This document shows positions 1 to 6,121 of a stretch of DNA of 7,129 bases, one piece after another; within the stretch, counting starts at the first letter, position 1; each line of letters opens with the position of its first letter. The translations under genes and the position numbers were made by a program. Source of the DNA: PALSA-607 sp036509315 (GTDB lineage: Bacteria > Actinomycetota > Actinomycetes > Acidothermales > Acidothermaceae); the NCBI GenBank assembly GCA_036509315.1, contig DATCFU010000191.1, positions 1 through 7,129 on the forward strand, read 5' to 3'. The notes below the pieces were generated by a model. It searched no databases. It was not told the DNA's origin and was given only the letters and a program-made list of their open reading frames with translations.

Positions 1-320
1 GCCATGATGCGCCACTGAAAGCCCTCGAGATCGCGGGTGGTGCCGGGCTCCAGCCAGTGGCCGCCGAGCGACTCGATTTCCGCAGTGGCGGCGTCCAGAT
101 CTTCGACGACCAGATCCAGGTGCACCCTGTTCTTGGTCGTCTTGTGCTCCGGCACCTTTTGGAACCCGACGGTCAGACCGTCCTTAGTCGGTGAGAGCAC
201 GACGAACTGGCCGTCGCCGATGGTGCTGTCGACCTCGACATCGAGCATGGTGCACCAAAACGTGGCCAGCCGCTGTGGATCGATCGCGTCGATAACCAGA
301 TAGCCCACCGAAGTCTGCAT
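1..320 (-). CDS. VOC-family (glyoxalase-like) protein, C-terminus beyond window
   Basis: The reading frame runs leftwards from an ATG at 318-320 and is still open at base 1, so about 106 codons are visible and the end of the protein is missing. The protein begins MQTSVGYLVIDAIDPQRLA and continues through a WCTMLDVEV stretch, a KNRVHLDLVVEDLDAA strand-helix unit and a GGHWLEPG turn. This is the beta-alpha-beta-beta-beta layout of the vicinal-oxygen-chelate fold, close to the Glyoxalase_6 type common in actinobacteria. The last visible residues (WRIMA) lead into what in this family is usually a DPEGNEF segment. A GGAG ribosome site lies about 8 nt upstream of the ATG. Members bind small metabolites or act as metal-dependent lyases, dioxygenases or resistance proteins; the substrate cannot be told here. 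The gene is divergent from maeB. Confidence 0.82.
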   Translation of the reverse strand, partial: MQTSVGYLVIDAIDPQRLATFWCTMLDVEVDSTIGDGQFVVLSPTKDGLTVGFQKVPEHKTTKNRVHLDLVVEDLDAATAEIESLGGHWLEPGTTRDLEGFQWRIM

Positions 321-356
321 CGGTCGTCTCCGTTCCTCGGTGTGCCGTGTTCCTGG

Positions 357-385
357 ATGGTAGAGGGGGCTAGCGTGGCCAGCAA
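357..385 (-). promoter_or_regulatory. Possible promoter of the VOC gene in the divergent VOC/maeB spacer
   Basis: Read on the minus strand, a TTGCTG -35-like hexamer (380-385) is separated by 17 nt from a TACCAT -10-like hexamer (357-362), which lies 36 nt upstream of the VOC start codon. On the plus strand a TAGCGT hexamer (371-376) inside the same stretch could be the -10 for maeB, but no convincing -35 accompanies it. The 92-nt spacer (321-412) must hold the control of both genes. The match is modest and rests on sequence alone. Confidence 0.3.
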
Positions 386-412
386 AGAGCGAACCTGCGA
401 ACGGACACGCGC

Positions 413-2674
413 ATGCTGGCAGACGAAGCCCGGGAGTACCACAGTTCGGGACGCCCCGGAAAGATCGAGATCGCGATCACGAAACCATGCGCGACACAGC
501 ATGACCTCGCGCTCGCGTACACGCCTGGAGTCGCTGTCCCGGTTCAAGACATCGCGCTCGATCCGTTAGCCGCCTTTCGTTATACAGCGCGCGGAAATCT
601 CGTTGCGGTCGTGACGAATGGAACCGCCGTGCTGGGGCTCGGCAACGTCGGGCCGCTCGCAAGTAAGCCGGTCATGGAAGGGAAAGCGCTGCTGTTCAAA
701 CGCTTTGCGGATGTCGACGTCTTCGACATTGAGGTCGACGCTACCGACACCGACGATTTCTGCCGAGTGGTCAAGGCGTTAGAGCCGACGTTCGGCGGCA
801 TCAACCTCGAGGACATCAGCGCACCGCAGTGTTTTGAGATCGAGGAACGGCTGCGGGCGACGATGGACATCCCGGTCTTCCACGACGACCAACACGGGAC
901 GGCGATCATAAGCGGCGCCGCGTTGCTGAACGCACTCGAGTTGGCGGAGAAGAACATCGCCGACGTGCTGATGGTGTGCAACGGCGCGGGTGCCGCGGCG
1001 ATTGCGTGCTGCGAGTTCTTCGTCGCACTCGGGATGCGCAGGGAAAACATTGTTCTGTGCGACACAAAGGGCGTCGTCTTCCGCGGCCGCACTGACGGCA
1101 TGAATCCCTACAAGGAGCGCTTCGCTTCGAGCACATCCGCGCGGACGCTCGCCGAAGCCGTTGCGTCGGCTGATGTGTTCCTCGGGGTTTCTGTCGCAGG
1201 CACCATGACGAAGGAAATGGTGCAGTCGATGGCCGATCGGCCCATCGTTTTCGCGCTGGCCAATCCTGATCCAGAGATCACTTATCCCGACGCCAAGGCT
1301 GCACGTTCCGACGTCATCATGGCAACCGGACGTTCGGACTATCCCAATCAAGTGAACAACGTCCTGGGCTTTCCGTTCATCTTCCGTGGCGCGCTCGACG
1401 TTCGAGCGACCGCGATCGATGACGGCATGAAGGTCGCGGCATCGAGGGCACTCGCGGAGCTTGCGAAGGAAGACGTTCCCGACTCTGTCCTGCGTGCGTA
1501 CGGCCTCGAGAGTCTGCGGTTCGGACCGGAGTACCTCATCCCGAAGCCGGTAGACCCGAGGGTTCCGTTGCGCGTCGCACCGGCTGTGGTTGCCGCCGCG
1601 ATGGAGTCGGGTGTCGCCCGCGTGCAGATCGACGTGCAGGCCTACACCGACGCCCTCGCCAACCGTTTGACGCGTGGACGTGAAGTGATGAGCGTCGTCA
1701 CCCGCAAGGCACAGACCGACCCCAAGCGGATCGTGTTCTCTGAAGGAGAGGAGCGAAAGATCATCCGCGCGGCTGCTCGCCTCGTCGAGGACGGAATAGG
1801 AATCCCGATCCTGCTAGGCCGAGACGACGTGATCCGGGCGGCGATGCAAGAGGCGCGCGTCAGCGTTGCGATCCAGATCGTCGACCCGTCGCGGTTCGGT
1901 GACATCGAGCGTTACGCCGAGGCGCTCCACGCGAAGCGGCAGCGCAAGGGCATCACGCGGCGCGAGGCCGAAGTGTTGCTGCTCCAGCCGAATTACTTCG
2001 GCGCGATGATGGTCGAGATGGGCGACGCCGACGGGTTCGTGTCCGGCCTCACCTATCACTACCCCGACGTCATCAGGCCTGCGCTCGAAGTGATCGGCAC
2101 CGCCGCGGCCGTGTCTCGTGCTGCCGGTCTCTATCTCATGATTAGCGAAGACGGGCGCGCCGTTGTTCTCACCGACCCGACCGTGAACTTCGACCCGTCG
2201 GCTGAAGAGCTCGCTGACATCGCGGTCATGGCTGCAGATCGCGCGCGGGCGTTCGGACTTGAACCACGAGTGGCGTTGCTCTCCTTCTCCAACTTCGGGT
2301 CGACGCGTCATCCAAGGTCGGCGAAGATGGCTGCCGCGACGGCGCTGGTGAAGCAGCGCCGTCCCGAGCTCATGGTCGACGGCGAGCTCATGGCCGACGT
2401 CGCGCTGTCCCCTCAGCTTCGGGGCGACGACTACCCCTTCTCCACTCTCAAAGGGGAAGCGAATGTCCTCGTCTTTCCCAGCCTTGAGGCCGCGAATGTC
2501 GCCTACAAACTGTTGCAGCACCTGGGCCGAGCGGTTGCGATCGGCCCGATTCTGGTCGGCATGGCCAAGCCGGTGCACGTGCTCAGCAGGGGCGCCGAGG
2601 TCACCGACATCGTCAACATCGCCGCGATCGCGGTCGTCGATGCGCAGGACGCCGCTGCGGCCGAGCGCCACTGA
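413..2674 (+). CDS. maeB: NADP-type malic enzyme fused to a phosphotransacetylase-like domain
   Basis: Malic enzyme decarboxylates malate oxidatively to pyruvate and CO2, reducing NAD(P)+, in the cytoplasm. It links the TCA cycle to pyruvate and supplies NADPH. The 753-residue length matches the MaeB hybrid class (E. coli about 759). Residues 15-155 are the malic N-terminal domain, with LAYTPGVA carrying the likely catalytic Tyr36, MEGKALLFK carrying Lys91, and metal ligands Glu133, Asp134 and Asp159 (NLEDI, FHDDQHGT). Residues 160-400 form the nucleotide-binding domain, with NGAGAAA at 190-196 and the ATGRSDYPNQVNN segment at 304-316. Residues 430-750 are a phosphotransacetylase-like domain (FVSGLTYHYPDVIRPAL, ANVLVFPSLEAAN, LSRGAEVTDIVN). 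In characterised MaeB proteins this domain is regulatory and senses acetyl-CoA. ATG 413 is the first good start after the in-frame stop at 371-373; its ribosome site is weak (CGGA at 402-405). Leu52 and Leu123 use TTA codons. Confidence 0.93.
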   Translation: MLADEAREYHSSGRPGKIEIAITKPCATQHDLALAYTPGVAVPVQDIALDPLAAFRYTARGNLVAVVTNGTAVLGLGNVGPLASKPVMEGKALLFKRFADVDVFDIEVDATDTDDFCRVVKALEPTFGGINLEDISAPQCFEIEERLRATMDIPVFHDDQHGTAIISGAALLNALELAEKNIADVLMVCNGAGAAAIACCEFFVALGMRRENIVLCDTKGVVFRGRTDGMNPYKERFASSTSARTLAEAVASADVFLGVSVAGTMTKEMVQSMADRPIVFALANPDPEITYPDAKAARSDVIMATGRSDYPNQVNNVLGFPFIFRGALDVRATAIDDGMKVAASRALAELAKEDVPDSVLRAYGLESLRFGPEYLIPKPVDPRVPLRVAPAVVAAAMESGVARVQIDVQAYTDALANRLTRGREVMSVVTRKAQTDPKRIVFSEGEERKIIRAAARLVEDGIGIPILLGRDDVIRAAMQEARVSVAIQIVDPSRFGDIERYAEALHAKRQRKGITRREAEVLLLQPNYFGAMMVEMGDADGFVSGLTYHYPDVIRPALEVIGTAAAVSRAAGLYLMISEDGRAVVLTDPTVNFDPSAEELADIAVMAADRARAFGLEPRVALLSFSNFGSTRHPRSAKMAAATALVKQRRPELMVDGELMADVALSPQLRGDDYPFSTLKGEANVLVFPSLEAANVAYKLLQHLGRAVAIGPILVGMAKPVHVLSRGAEVTDIVNIAAIAVVDAQDAAAAERH

Positions 2675-2711
2675 ACGCGGCGCTGCTCGCCGGACCGCGC
2701 GAGCGGGTCGC

Positions 2712-2739
2712 GGGAACGTTCGGCGGTTAAACTTGGTTG
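2712..2739 (+). promoter_or_regulatory. SigR/SigH-type ECF promoter upstream of msrA
   Basis: GGGAAC (2712-2717) is followed after exactly 18 nt by GTTG (2736-2739). The actinobacterial thiol-stress sigma factors SigR (Streptomyces) and SigH (mycobacteria) recognise GGGAAY with about 18-19 nt to GTT, and msrA-type genes belong to such regulons. Transcription would begin around 2745, leaving a leader of roughly 35 nt before the ATG at 2782. The match is read from the sequence; activity is inferred. Confidence 0.6.
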
Positions 2740-2781
2740 CGTAAGCGGAACGTAGTAGCGCTGACGGATGGAGAAATGGCA

Positions 2782-3303
2782 ATGGCTGAGCCGACGGAGC
2801 GGGCAGTCCTTGCGGGCGGCTGTTTCTGGGGAGTCCAGGACCTCATCCGCCGGCAACCGGGCGTGATCTCGACGAGAGTCGGGTACTCCGGTGGCGACGT
2901 GCCAAACGCCACCTACCGCAACCACGGATCGCACGCAGAGGCGGTCGAAATCATCTTCGATCCGACCGTGACCTCGTACCGCGACATTCTCGAGTTCTTC
3001 TTCCAGGTACACGACCCGACGACACGCAATCGTCAGGGCAATGACGTCGGCGCGAGCTACCGTTCGGCGATCTTTTACACGGACGACGAGCAGAAGCGCG
3101 TCGCGCTCGAGACCATCGCTGACGTCAACGCGTCGGGGCTTTGGCCAGGCGACGTCGTCACCGAGGTCGAGCCCGTGGGGCCGTTCTGGGAGGCCGAGCC
3201 CGAGCACCAGGACTACCTGGTGAAGTACCCGAACGGGTACACGTGCCACTACCCCCGACCGAACTGGAAGCTCCCGCATCGCAGCGAGGCCGTTAGTTCG
3301 TAG
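2782..3303 (+). CDS. msrA: Peptide-methionine (S)-S-oxide reductase MsrA
   Basis: MsrA reduces the S-epimer of methionine sulfoxide, free or in proteins, back to methionine using thioredoxin-type reductants. It is a cytoplasmic oxidative-damage repair enzyme. The 173-residue product carries the signature GGCFWG with catalytic Cys14, the substrate-pocket segment GYSGGDVPNATY, HAEAVEI with the conserved Glu53, and the GNDVGASYRSAIFY and EPEHQDYL motifs. A second cysteine in NGYTCH (Cys155) sits where the mycobacterial enzyme has its recycling cysteine, so a Cys14-Cys155 disulfide relay is expected. The ATG at 2782 is chosen because GGAG (2770-2773) lies 8 nt upstream. ATG 2776 would be only 2 nt away, and an upstream in-frame TTG (2737) falls inside the predicted promoter. 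The 107-nt gap to maeB and the separate promoter argue for independent expression. Confidence 0.95.
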   Translation: MAEPTERAVLAGGCFWGVQDLIRRQPGVISTRVGYSGGDVPNATYRNHGSHAEAVEIIFDPTVTSYRDILEFFFQVHDPTTRNRQGNDVGASYRSAIFYTDDEQKRVALETIADVNASGLWPGDVVTEVEPVGPFWEAEPEHQDYLVKYPNGYTCHYPRPNWKLPHRSEAVSS

Positions 3304-3326
3304 CGGCTAGGCGGATATCGCTGGAA

Positions 3327-3359
3327 GCGCCTGGCAGGATTCGAGCCTGGACGTCTTGC
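3327..3359 (-). repeat. Displaced 3' fragment of tRNA-Arg, candidate att-site copy
   Basis: This stretch repeats, in the same orientation, the 3' part of the tRNA-Arg gene at 5886-5919. By hand alignment 30 of 34 columns match, with three substitutions (3332, 3345, 3356) and one missing base opposite 5909. The longest perfect block is 12 nt (GGCAGGATTCGA, 3333-3344). It covers the acceptor 3' strand, T-arm, variable loop and 3' anticodon stem, then similarity stops; on the other side it stops exactly at the tRNA acceptor end. No D-arm or anticodon follows, so this is not a working tRNA. A displaced tRNA 3' end at the far boundary is typical of island integration, and the segment between the copies holds only the HTH and PAS-EAL genes. 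A stray fragment of another tRNA is the alternative. Confidence 0.7.
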
Positions 3360-3390
3360 CGGAAGCCGCGGAGGAATTACAAGCCTGGTC

Positions 3391-3795
3391 ATGCGATGGT
3401 GGATCTGTGCTCGTTGCGAATACAGGATGACTGAGGATTGGTTCGCCGGAGCGGTCGAGCGGGTCGCAGGCGCTGGCCGCCAGGCCTGCGTGGCGATCGA
3501 GAGTGCGGTAGGTGCTTTACGTGAGGGTCTTGAGGCGCGGGAGGCGGGTCGCTCTGTCGTCGATGTCGTCGATGAATTGATCAGGGCAGGCGGGCGGGAG
3601 ACAAGGCTAGATGCGGCGGAGGCGTTTCGTGAGTATGAGCGCGCAATCGGCTCGATGCGTGCAGGGGTCGTACGTGCGCTGGTCGATGAGGGCGGTCTTT
3701 CGCTGACGGACGTCGCGAAGCGCATGAAGATCTCACGGCAAGCGGCTGCCCGGCTTTACGATCCGGTGCGGGAGCGTGACGAAGGTCACATCTAG
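3391..3795 (+). CDS. Small helix-turn-helix protein upstream of the PAS-EAL gene
   Basis: I do not recognise a named family. The protein is 134 residues from ATG 3391, or 122 from ATG 3427. Residues 14-100 look almost wholly helical and charged (FAGAVERVAGAGRQA, IGSMRAGVVRALVDE). Residues 103-122 form a plausible helix-turn-helix, LSLTDVAKRMKISRQAAARL, with the Ala-x-x-hydrophobic and S-R-Q-A pattern of a recognition helix, so DNA binding near the C-terminus is likely. A GGAGG motif (3370-3374) lies 15-16 nt before ATG 3391, which is long. ATG 3427 gives the more natural N-terminus (MTEDWFAGAV) but has no ribosome site; the start is unsettled. The odd extra residues MRWWICARCEYR depend on that choice. 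The gene uses some codons rare here (TTA, AGG). It ends 33 nt before the PAS-EAL gene in the same frame, which suggests co-transcription and a shared task such as control of that operon. Confidence 0.72.
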   Translation: MRWWICARCEYRMTEDWFAGAVERVAGAGRQACVAIESAVGALREGLEAREAGRSVVDVVDELIRAGGRETRLDAAEAFREYERAIGSMRAGVVRALVDEGGLSLTDVAKRMKISRQAAARLYDPVRERDEGHI

Positions 3796-3828
3796 CGCGG
3801 GCCCATCGGCCCTCTCGGTACCCCCGGG

Positions 3829-5802
3829 GTGCATACCGACAGTTCAATCGTGACGAATCCCTCGCTCTGCTCATCTTCGTGGCCCGACGTCGGCGCGGTT
3901 CGGTTTGCCGGGGCTGTGCTCGACCGGCAGTACGCAGAGATGATCGCTGAGTCGATCCCCCACATCGTGTGGACCGCGTCACCGAGCGGCGCGACGACGT
4001 ACTTCAACCGGCAGGGAACGGACTACACGGGTTGTCCGCGAGAGACCAACTACGAGTGGAACTGGGTCACGCTCGTCCATCCCGAGGACGCCGACCGAGC
4101 CGCACAGGCCTGGCAACGCGCGACGATCACGGGTTCGGAGTTCCTGCTGGAGTATCGGATTCGCCGCTTCGACGGGGTTTTCAGAGGGCATGCGTGCCGC
4201 GCCATTCCCCTTCGCGATTCCCTCGGTGAGATCGACCTGTGGATTGGCACTGCGACCGACATCGAAGACCAGAAGCAGCTGGAGCTCGCTTTGCGCCGCG
4301 CTGAGCGGGAGGCCACGGAGGCGATCACCCTCTTGCAGAGTATCGAGGCTGCTGCTCCGGTTGGTTTCAAGCTGGTCGATTGCGACCTGAGGGTCGTTCG
4401 AATCAATCAGATACTGGCCGACATCGACGGCCGGTCTGTCGGCGAGTGCATAGGCCTTACCGTCGCCGAGCTCGTGCCCGACCTCTGGCCACAGCTCGAG
4501 GACGTGTATCGGCGCGTACTCGAAGGCGAAACAGTTAGCAATGTCGACGTGAGCCAACCGAGCGCTGCGGAGCCGCATCGCATGCGCCACTGGCTTGCCA
4601 GCTACTACCCGGTGCGCATCGACGGCGAGACCATCGGTGTCGGCCACGTCGTGGTCGATATCACCGAGCGGAAGGAAGCTGAAGAGTTCCGCGCCGTGGT
4701 TATGGACAACATGGCGGAGGGCCTCTATGCCCTAGACGCCGACGGACTCCTGTCCTACATGAACCCCGCTGCGGCGTCGATGCTCGGGTGGACCGAACAC
4801 GAGCTCCACGGCAAACCCATGCATGCGACTGTCCACTTCCAGCGGGCCGACGGCTCAAAGATCCCGGCCGACGAGTGCTCTCTTCGTCAGGTCCGCAGTC
4901 ACGGCCGGACCATTCGGATTCTCGACGACGCCTACACCCGTAAGGATGGTTCGATCCTCCCGGTTGCCTACTCCTCCGCACCACTGCGAAGCGGACCGAC
5001 TGTCCAAGGTGTCGTCGTCGTCTTCCGCGATATCAGCGAGGAGAAGAAGGAACAGGCGGCCGCCCAACGAGAACTCGACGCCCTCATGTGGCTCGGTCGC
5101 GTGCGCGACGCGATCGACGAGAACCGGCTCGTCCTGTACTCCCAGCCCATCGTGCCCCTCACCGACGGCCGGCCCAGCGAGGAGGTGCTCCTGCGCATGA
5201 TCGGACGCGACAACGAAGTGATCATGCCCGCCAGCTTCCTGCCGGTGGCGGAGAAGTACGGGCTGATCGGTGAGATCGACCGGTGGGTCATCACCCAAGC
5301 CACGCGACTCGCCGCAACGGGACGGCGAGTGATCGAGGTGAACCTTTCCGCTGCCTCTATCGGCACTTTGGACCTCCTGCCCTTTATCGAGCAGCAGATC
5401 CGGGAAGCGCACGCTGAGCCGGCCGACCTCGTGTTCGAGATCACCGAGACCGCACTCATGCAGGACATCAGCACTGGCGAAGCCTTCGCCCGTGGGCTGG
5501 CCGCACTTGGCTGCGGGTTGGCCCTCGACGACTTCGGCACCGGTTTCGGCAGCTTCACCTACCTCAAGAAGCTGCCCATCACCCACCTCAAAATCGATAT
5601 CGAGTTCATCCGTGACCTGACTACCAACCCTGACAACCTCCACGTCGTCAAAGCAATTGTCAGCCTGGCGCGCGCATTCGGCCTCAAAACGATCGCTGAG
5701 GGCGTCGAAGACGAAGATGCGTTGGTCCTGCTAAGGGCCGAAGGCGTCGACTTCGCACAAGGATTTCACTTGGGCCGACCAGGCCCGATCAGTGACTTCT
5801 GA
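3829..5802 (+). CDS. Multi-PAS sensor cyclic-di-GMP phosphodiesterase (PAS-PAS-PAS-EAL)
   Basis: The EAL domain hydrolyses c-di-GMP to linear pGpG; the PAS domains are expected to sense a ligand, redox state or light and control it. Of 657 residues, about 38-146 are PAS 1 (IPHIVWTASPSGATTYFN, closing GTATDIEDQKQ), 165-282 PAS 2 (closing VVVDITERKEAEE), 285-405 PAS 3 (MNPAAASMLGWTEHEL, closing VVVFRDISEEKK) and 424-655 EAL. The signature is EVL (Glu452) rather than EAL. The other catalytic and metal-binding positions look intact: Asn505 (NLS), the EITET glutamates, Asp567-Asp568 (DDFGTGFGSF), Lys588 (LKID), Glu624 (AEGVED) and Gln644 (QGFHLGRP). There is no GGDEF domain, signal peptide or membrane segment, so it appears to be a soluble, dedicated phosphodiesterase. 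The start is uncertain: GTG 3829 has no clear ribosome site, and GTG 3916 or ATG 3940, just before PAS 1, are alternatives. It lies 33 nt after the HTH gene. Confidence 0.9.
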   Translation: MHTDSSIVTNPSLCSSSWPDVGAVRFAGAVLDRQYAEMIAESIPHIVWTASPSGATTYFNRQGTDYTGCPRETNYEWNWVTLVHPEDADRAAQAWQRATITGSEFLLEYRIRRFDGVFRGHACRAIPLRDSLGEIDLWIGTATDIEDQKQLELALRRAEREATEAITLLQSIEAAAPVGFKLVDCDLRVVRINQILADIDGRSVGECIGLTVAELVPDLWPQLEDVYRRVLEGETVSNVDVSQPSAAEPHRMRHWLASYYPVRIDGETIGVGHVVVDITERKEAEEFRAVVMDNMAEGLYALDADGLLSYMNPAAASMLGWTEHELHGKPMHATVHFQRADGSKIPADECSLRQVRSHGRTIRILDDAYTRKDGSILPVAYSSAPLRSGPTVQGVVVVFRDISEEKKEQAAAQRELDALMWLGRVRDAIDENRLVLYSQPIVPLTDGRPSEEVLLRMIGRDNEVIMPASFLPVAEKYGLIGEIDRWVITQATRLAATGRRVIEVNLSAASIGTLDLLPFIEQQIREAHAEPADLVFEITETALMQDISTGEAFARGLAALGCGLALDDFGTGFGSFTYLKKLPITHLKIDIEFIRDLTTNPDNLHVVKAIVSLARAFGLKTIAEGVEDEDALVLLRAEGVDFAQGFHLGRPGPISDF

Positions 5803-5861
5803 CGTTCCGCTGCAGGCTAGTCGCCAGGTATGGCTCGGCTCCGGGGATGAGGCCGTCTAAC

Positions 5862-5891
5862 GGCGCGCCCCGCGGCGCGCCCGGCGCGCCC
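5862..5891. repeat. Triple GGCGCGCCC repeat at the tRNA-Arg 3' end
   Basis: The 9-mer GGCGCGCCC occurs at 5862-5870, 5874-5882 and 5883-5891. The third copy overlaps the tRNA acceptor end (5886-5892). Each contains the palindrome GGCGCGCC, so the copies can pair with one another into very stable hairpins just past the 3' end of the tRNA. This could assist tRNA 3' processing or termination, though no T-run follows on the minus strand (the next bases read GTTAGACGG). It fills most of the 82-nt gap between the PAS-EAL stop and the tRNA. Confidence 0.75.
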
Positions 5892-5958
5892 GGCAGGATT
5901 CGAACCTGCGACGTCCTGCTTAGAAGGCAGGTGCTCTATCCGTCTGAGCTACGGGCGC
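5885..5958 (-). tRNA. tRNA-Arg, anticodon TCT
   Basis: On the minus strand the sequence folds into a complete cloverleaf. The 7-bp acceptor stem pairs GCGCCCG (5952-5958) with CGGGCGC (5886-5892), with discriminator G at 5885. The D-arm stem is GCTC/GAGC with a GG-containing loop. The anticodon stem is CCTGC/GCAGG with loop CTTCTAA, giving anticodon TCT (reads AGA and AGG). The variable loop is ACGTC, and the T-arm is GCAGG/CCTGC around TTCGAAT. CCA is not encoded (the bases after the discriminator read CCG), so it is added after transcription. AGA/AGG codons are rare in GC-rich genomes, so this is a minor isoacceptor. Its 3' portion is repeated at 3327-3359. Confidence 0.97.
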
Positions 5959-5999
5959 TCACCCACTGGCAGCGGTCCAAAGGTTACGCCACAGCGCGG

Positions 6000-6036
6000 A
6001 TATCCACAGGCCGGCGCGACGCTCGCGCCGTCCACA
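6000..6036 (+). promoter_or_regulatory. Hairpin flanked by TCCACA direct repeats upstream of ssb
   Basis: A perfect 8-bp inverted repeat, CGGCGCGA/TCGCGCCG with a CGC loop, occupies 6012-6030. It is flanked by ATATCCACA (6000-6008) and CCGTCCACA (6028-6036), which match the DnaA-box consensus (TTATCCACA, or actinobacterial TTGTCCACA) at 8 and 7 of 9 positions. It lies in the 163-nt spacer between the tRNA, transcribed leftwards, and ssb, transcribed rightwards, so it could act in the control of either. The inverted repeat is certain; the DnaA link is a guess. Confidence 0.35.
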
Positions 6037-6121
6037 CCCGATGGTCGCAGCCGGCTCCGCACCCGGGGTGGACGCCACTCTCCTTACACGCGGCAGGCCG
6101 CCGCACCCGGAAGGAGAAACC

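Noticed and set aside
342..569. Small plus-strand frame overlapping the start of maeB, and a GTG at 375
   Set aside because: Neither is in frame with maeB, both run into conserved malic-enzyme coding sequence, and the translation is an Arg/Ser/Thr-rich shadow.
2737..2781. TTG start at 2737 (or ATG 2776) for msrA
   Set aside because: The TTG falls in the predicted -10 element, ATG 2776 is only 2 nt from the GGAG motif, and ATG 2782 has ideal 8-nt spacing and matches the usual MsrA N-terminus.
1814..2782. 322-codon open frame on the minus strand opposite maeB
   Set aside because: It lies antisense to a clearly conserved coding sequence, its product is Arg/His/Gly-rich with no recognisable domain, and long antisense frames are expected in GC-rich DNA.
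3327..3400. A complete second tRNA gene at the repeat after msrA
   Set aside because: Only the 3' part is present; no anticodon loop, D-arm or acceptor 5' strand follows, and the T-stem carries changes.
4855..5643. 262-codon minus-strand frame opposite the PAS-EAL gene
   Set aside because: The sense frame carries unmistakable PAS and EAL motifs; the antisense product has none.
6000..6036. A replication origin
   Set aside because: Only two imperfect DnaA-like boxes are present, with no AT-rich unwinding region and no dnaA or dnaN nearby.
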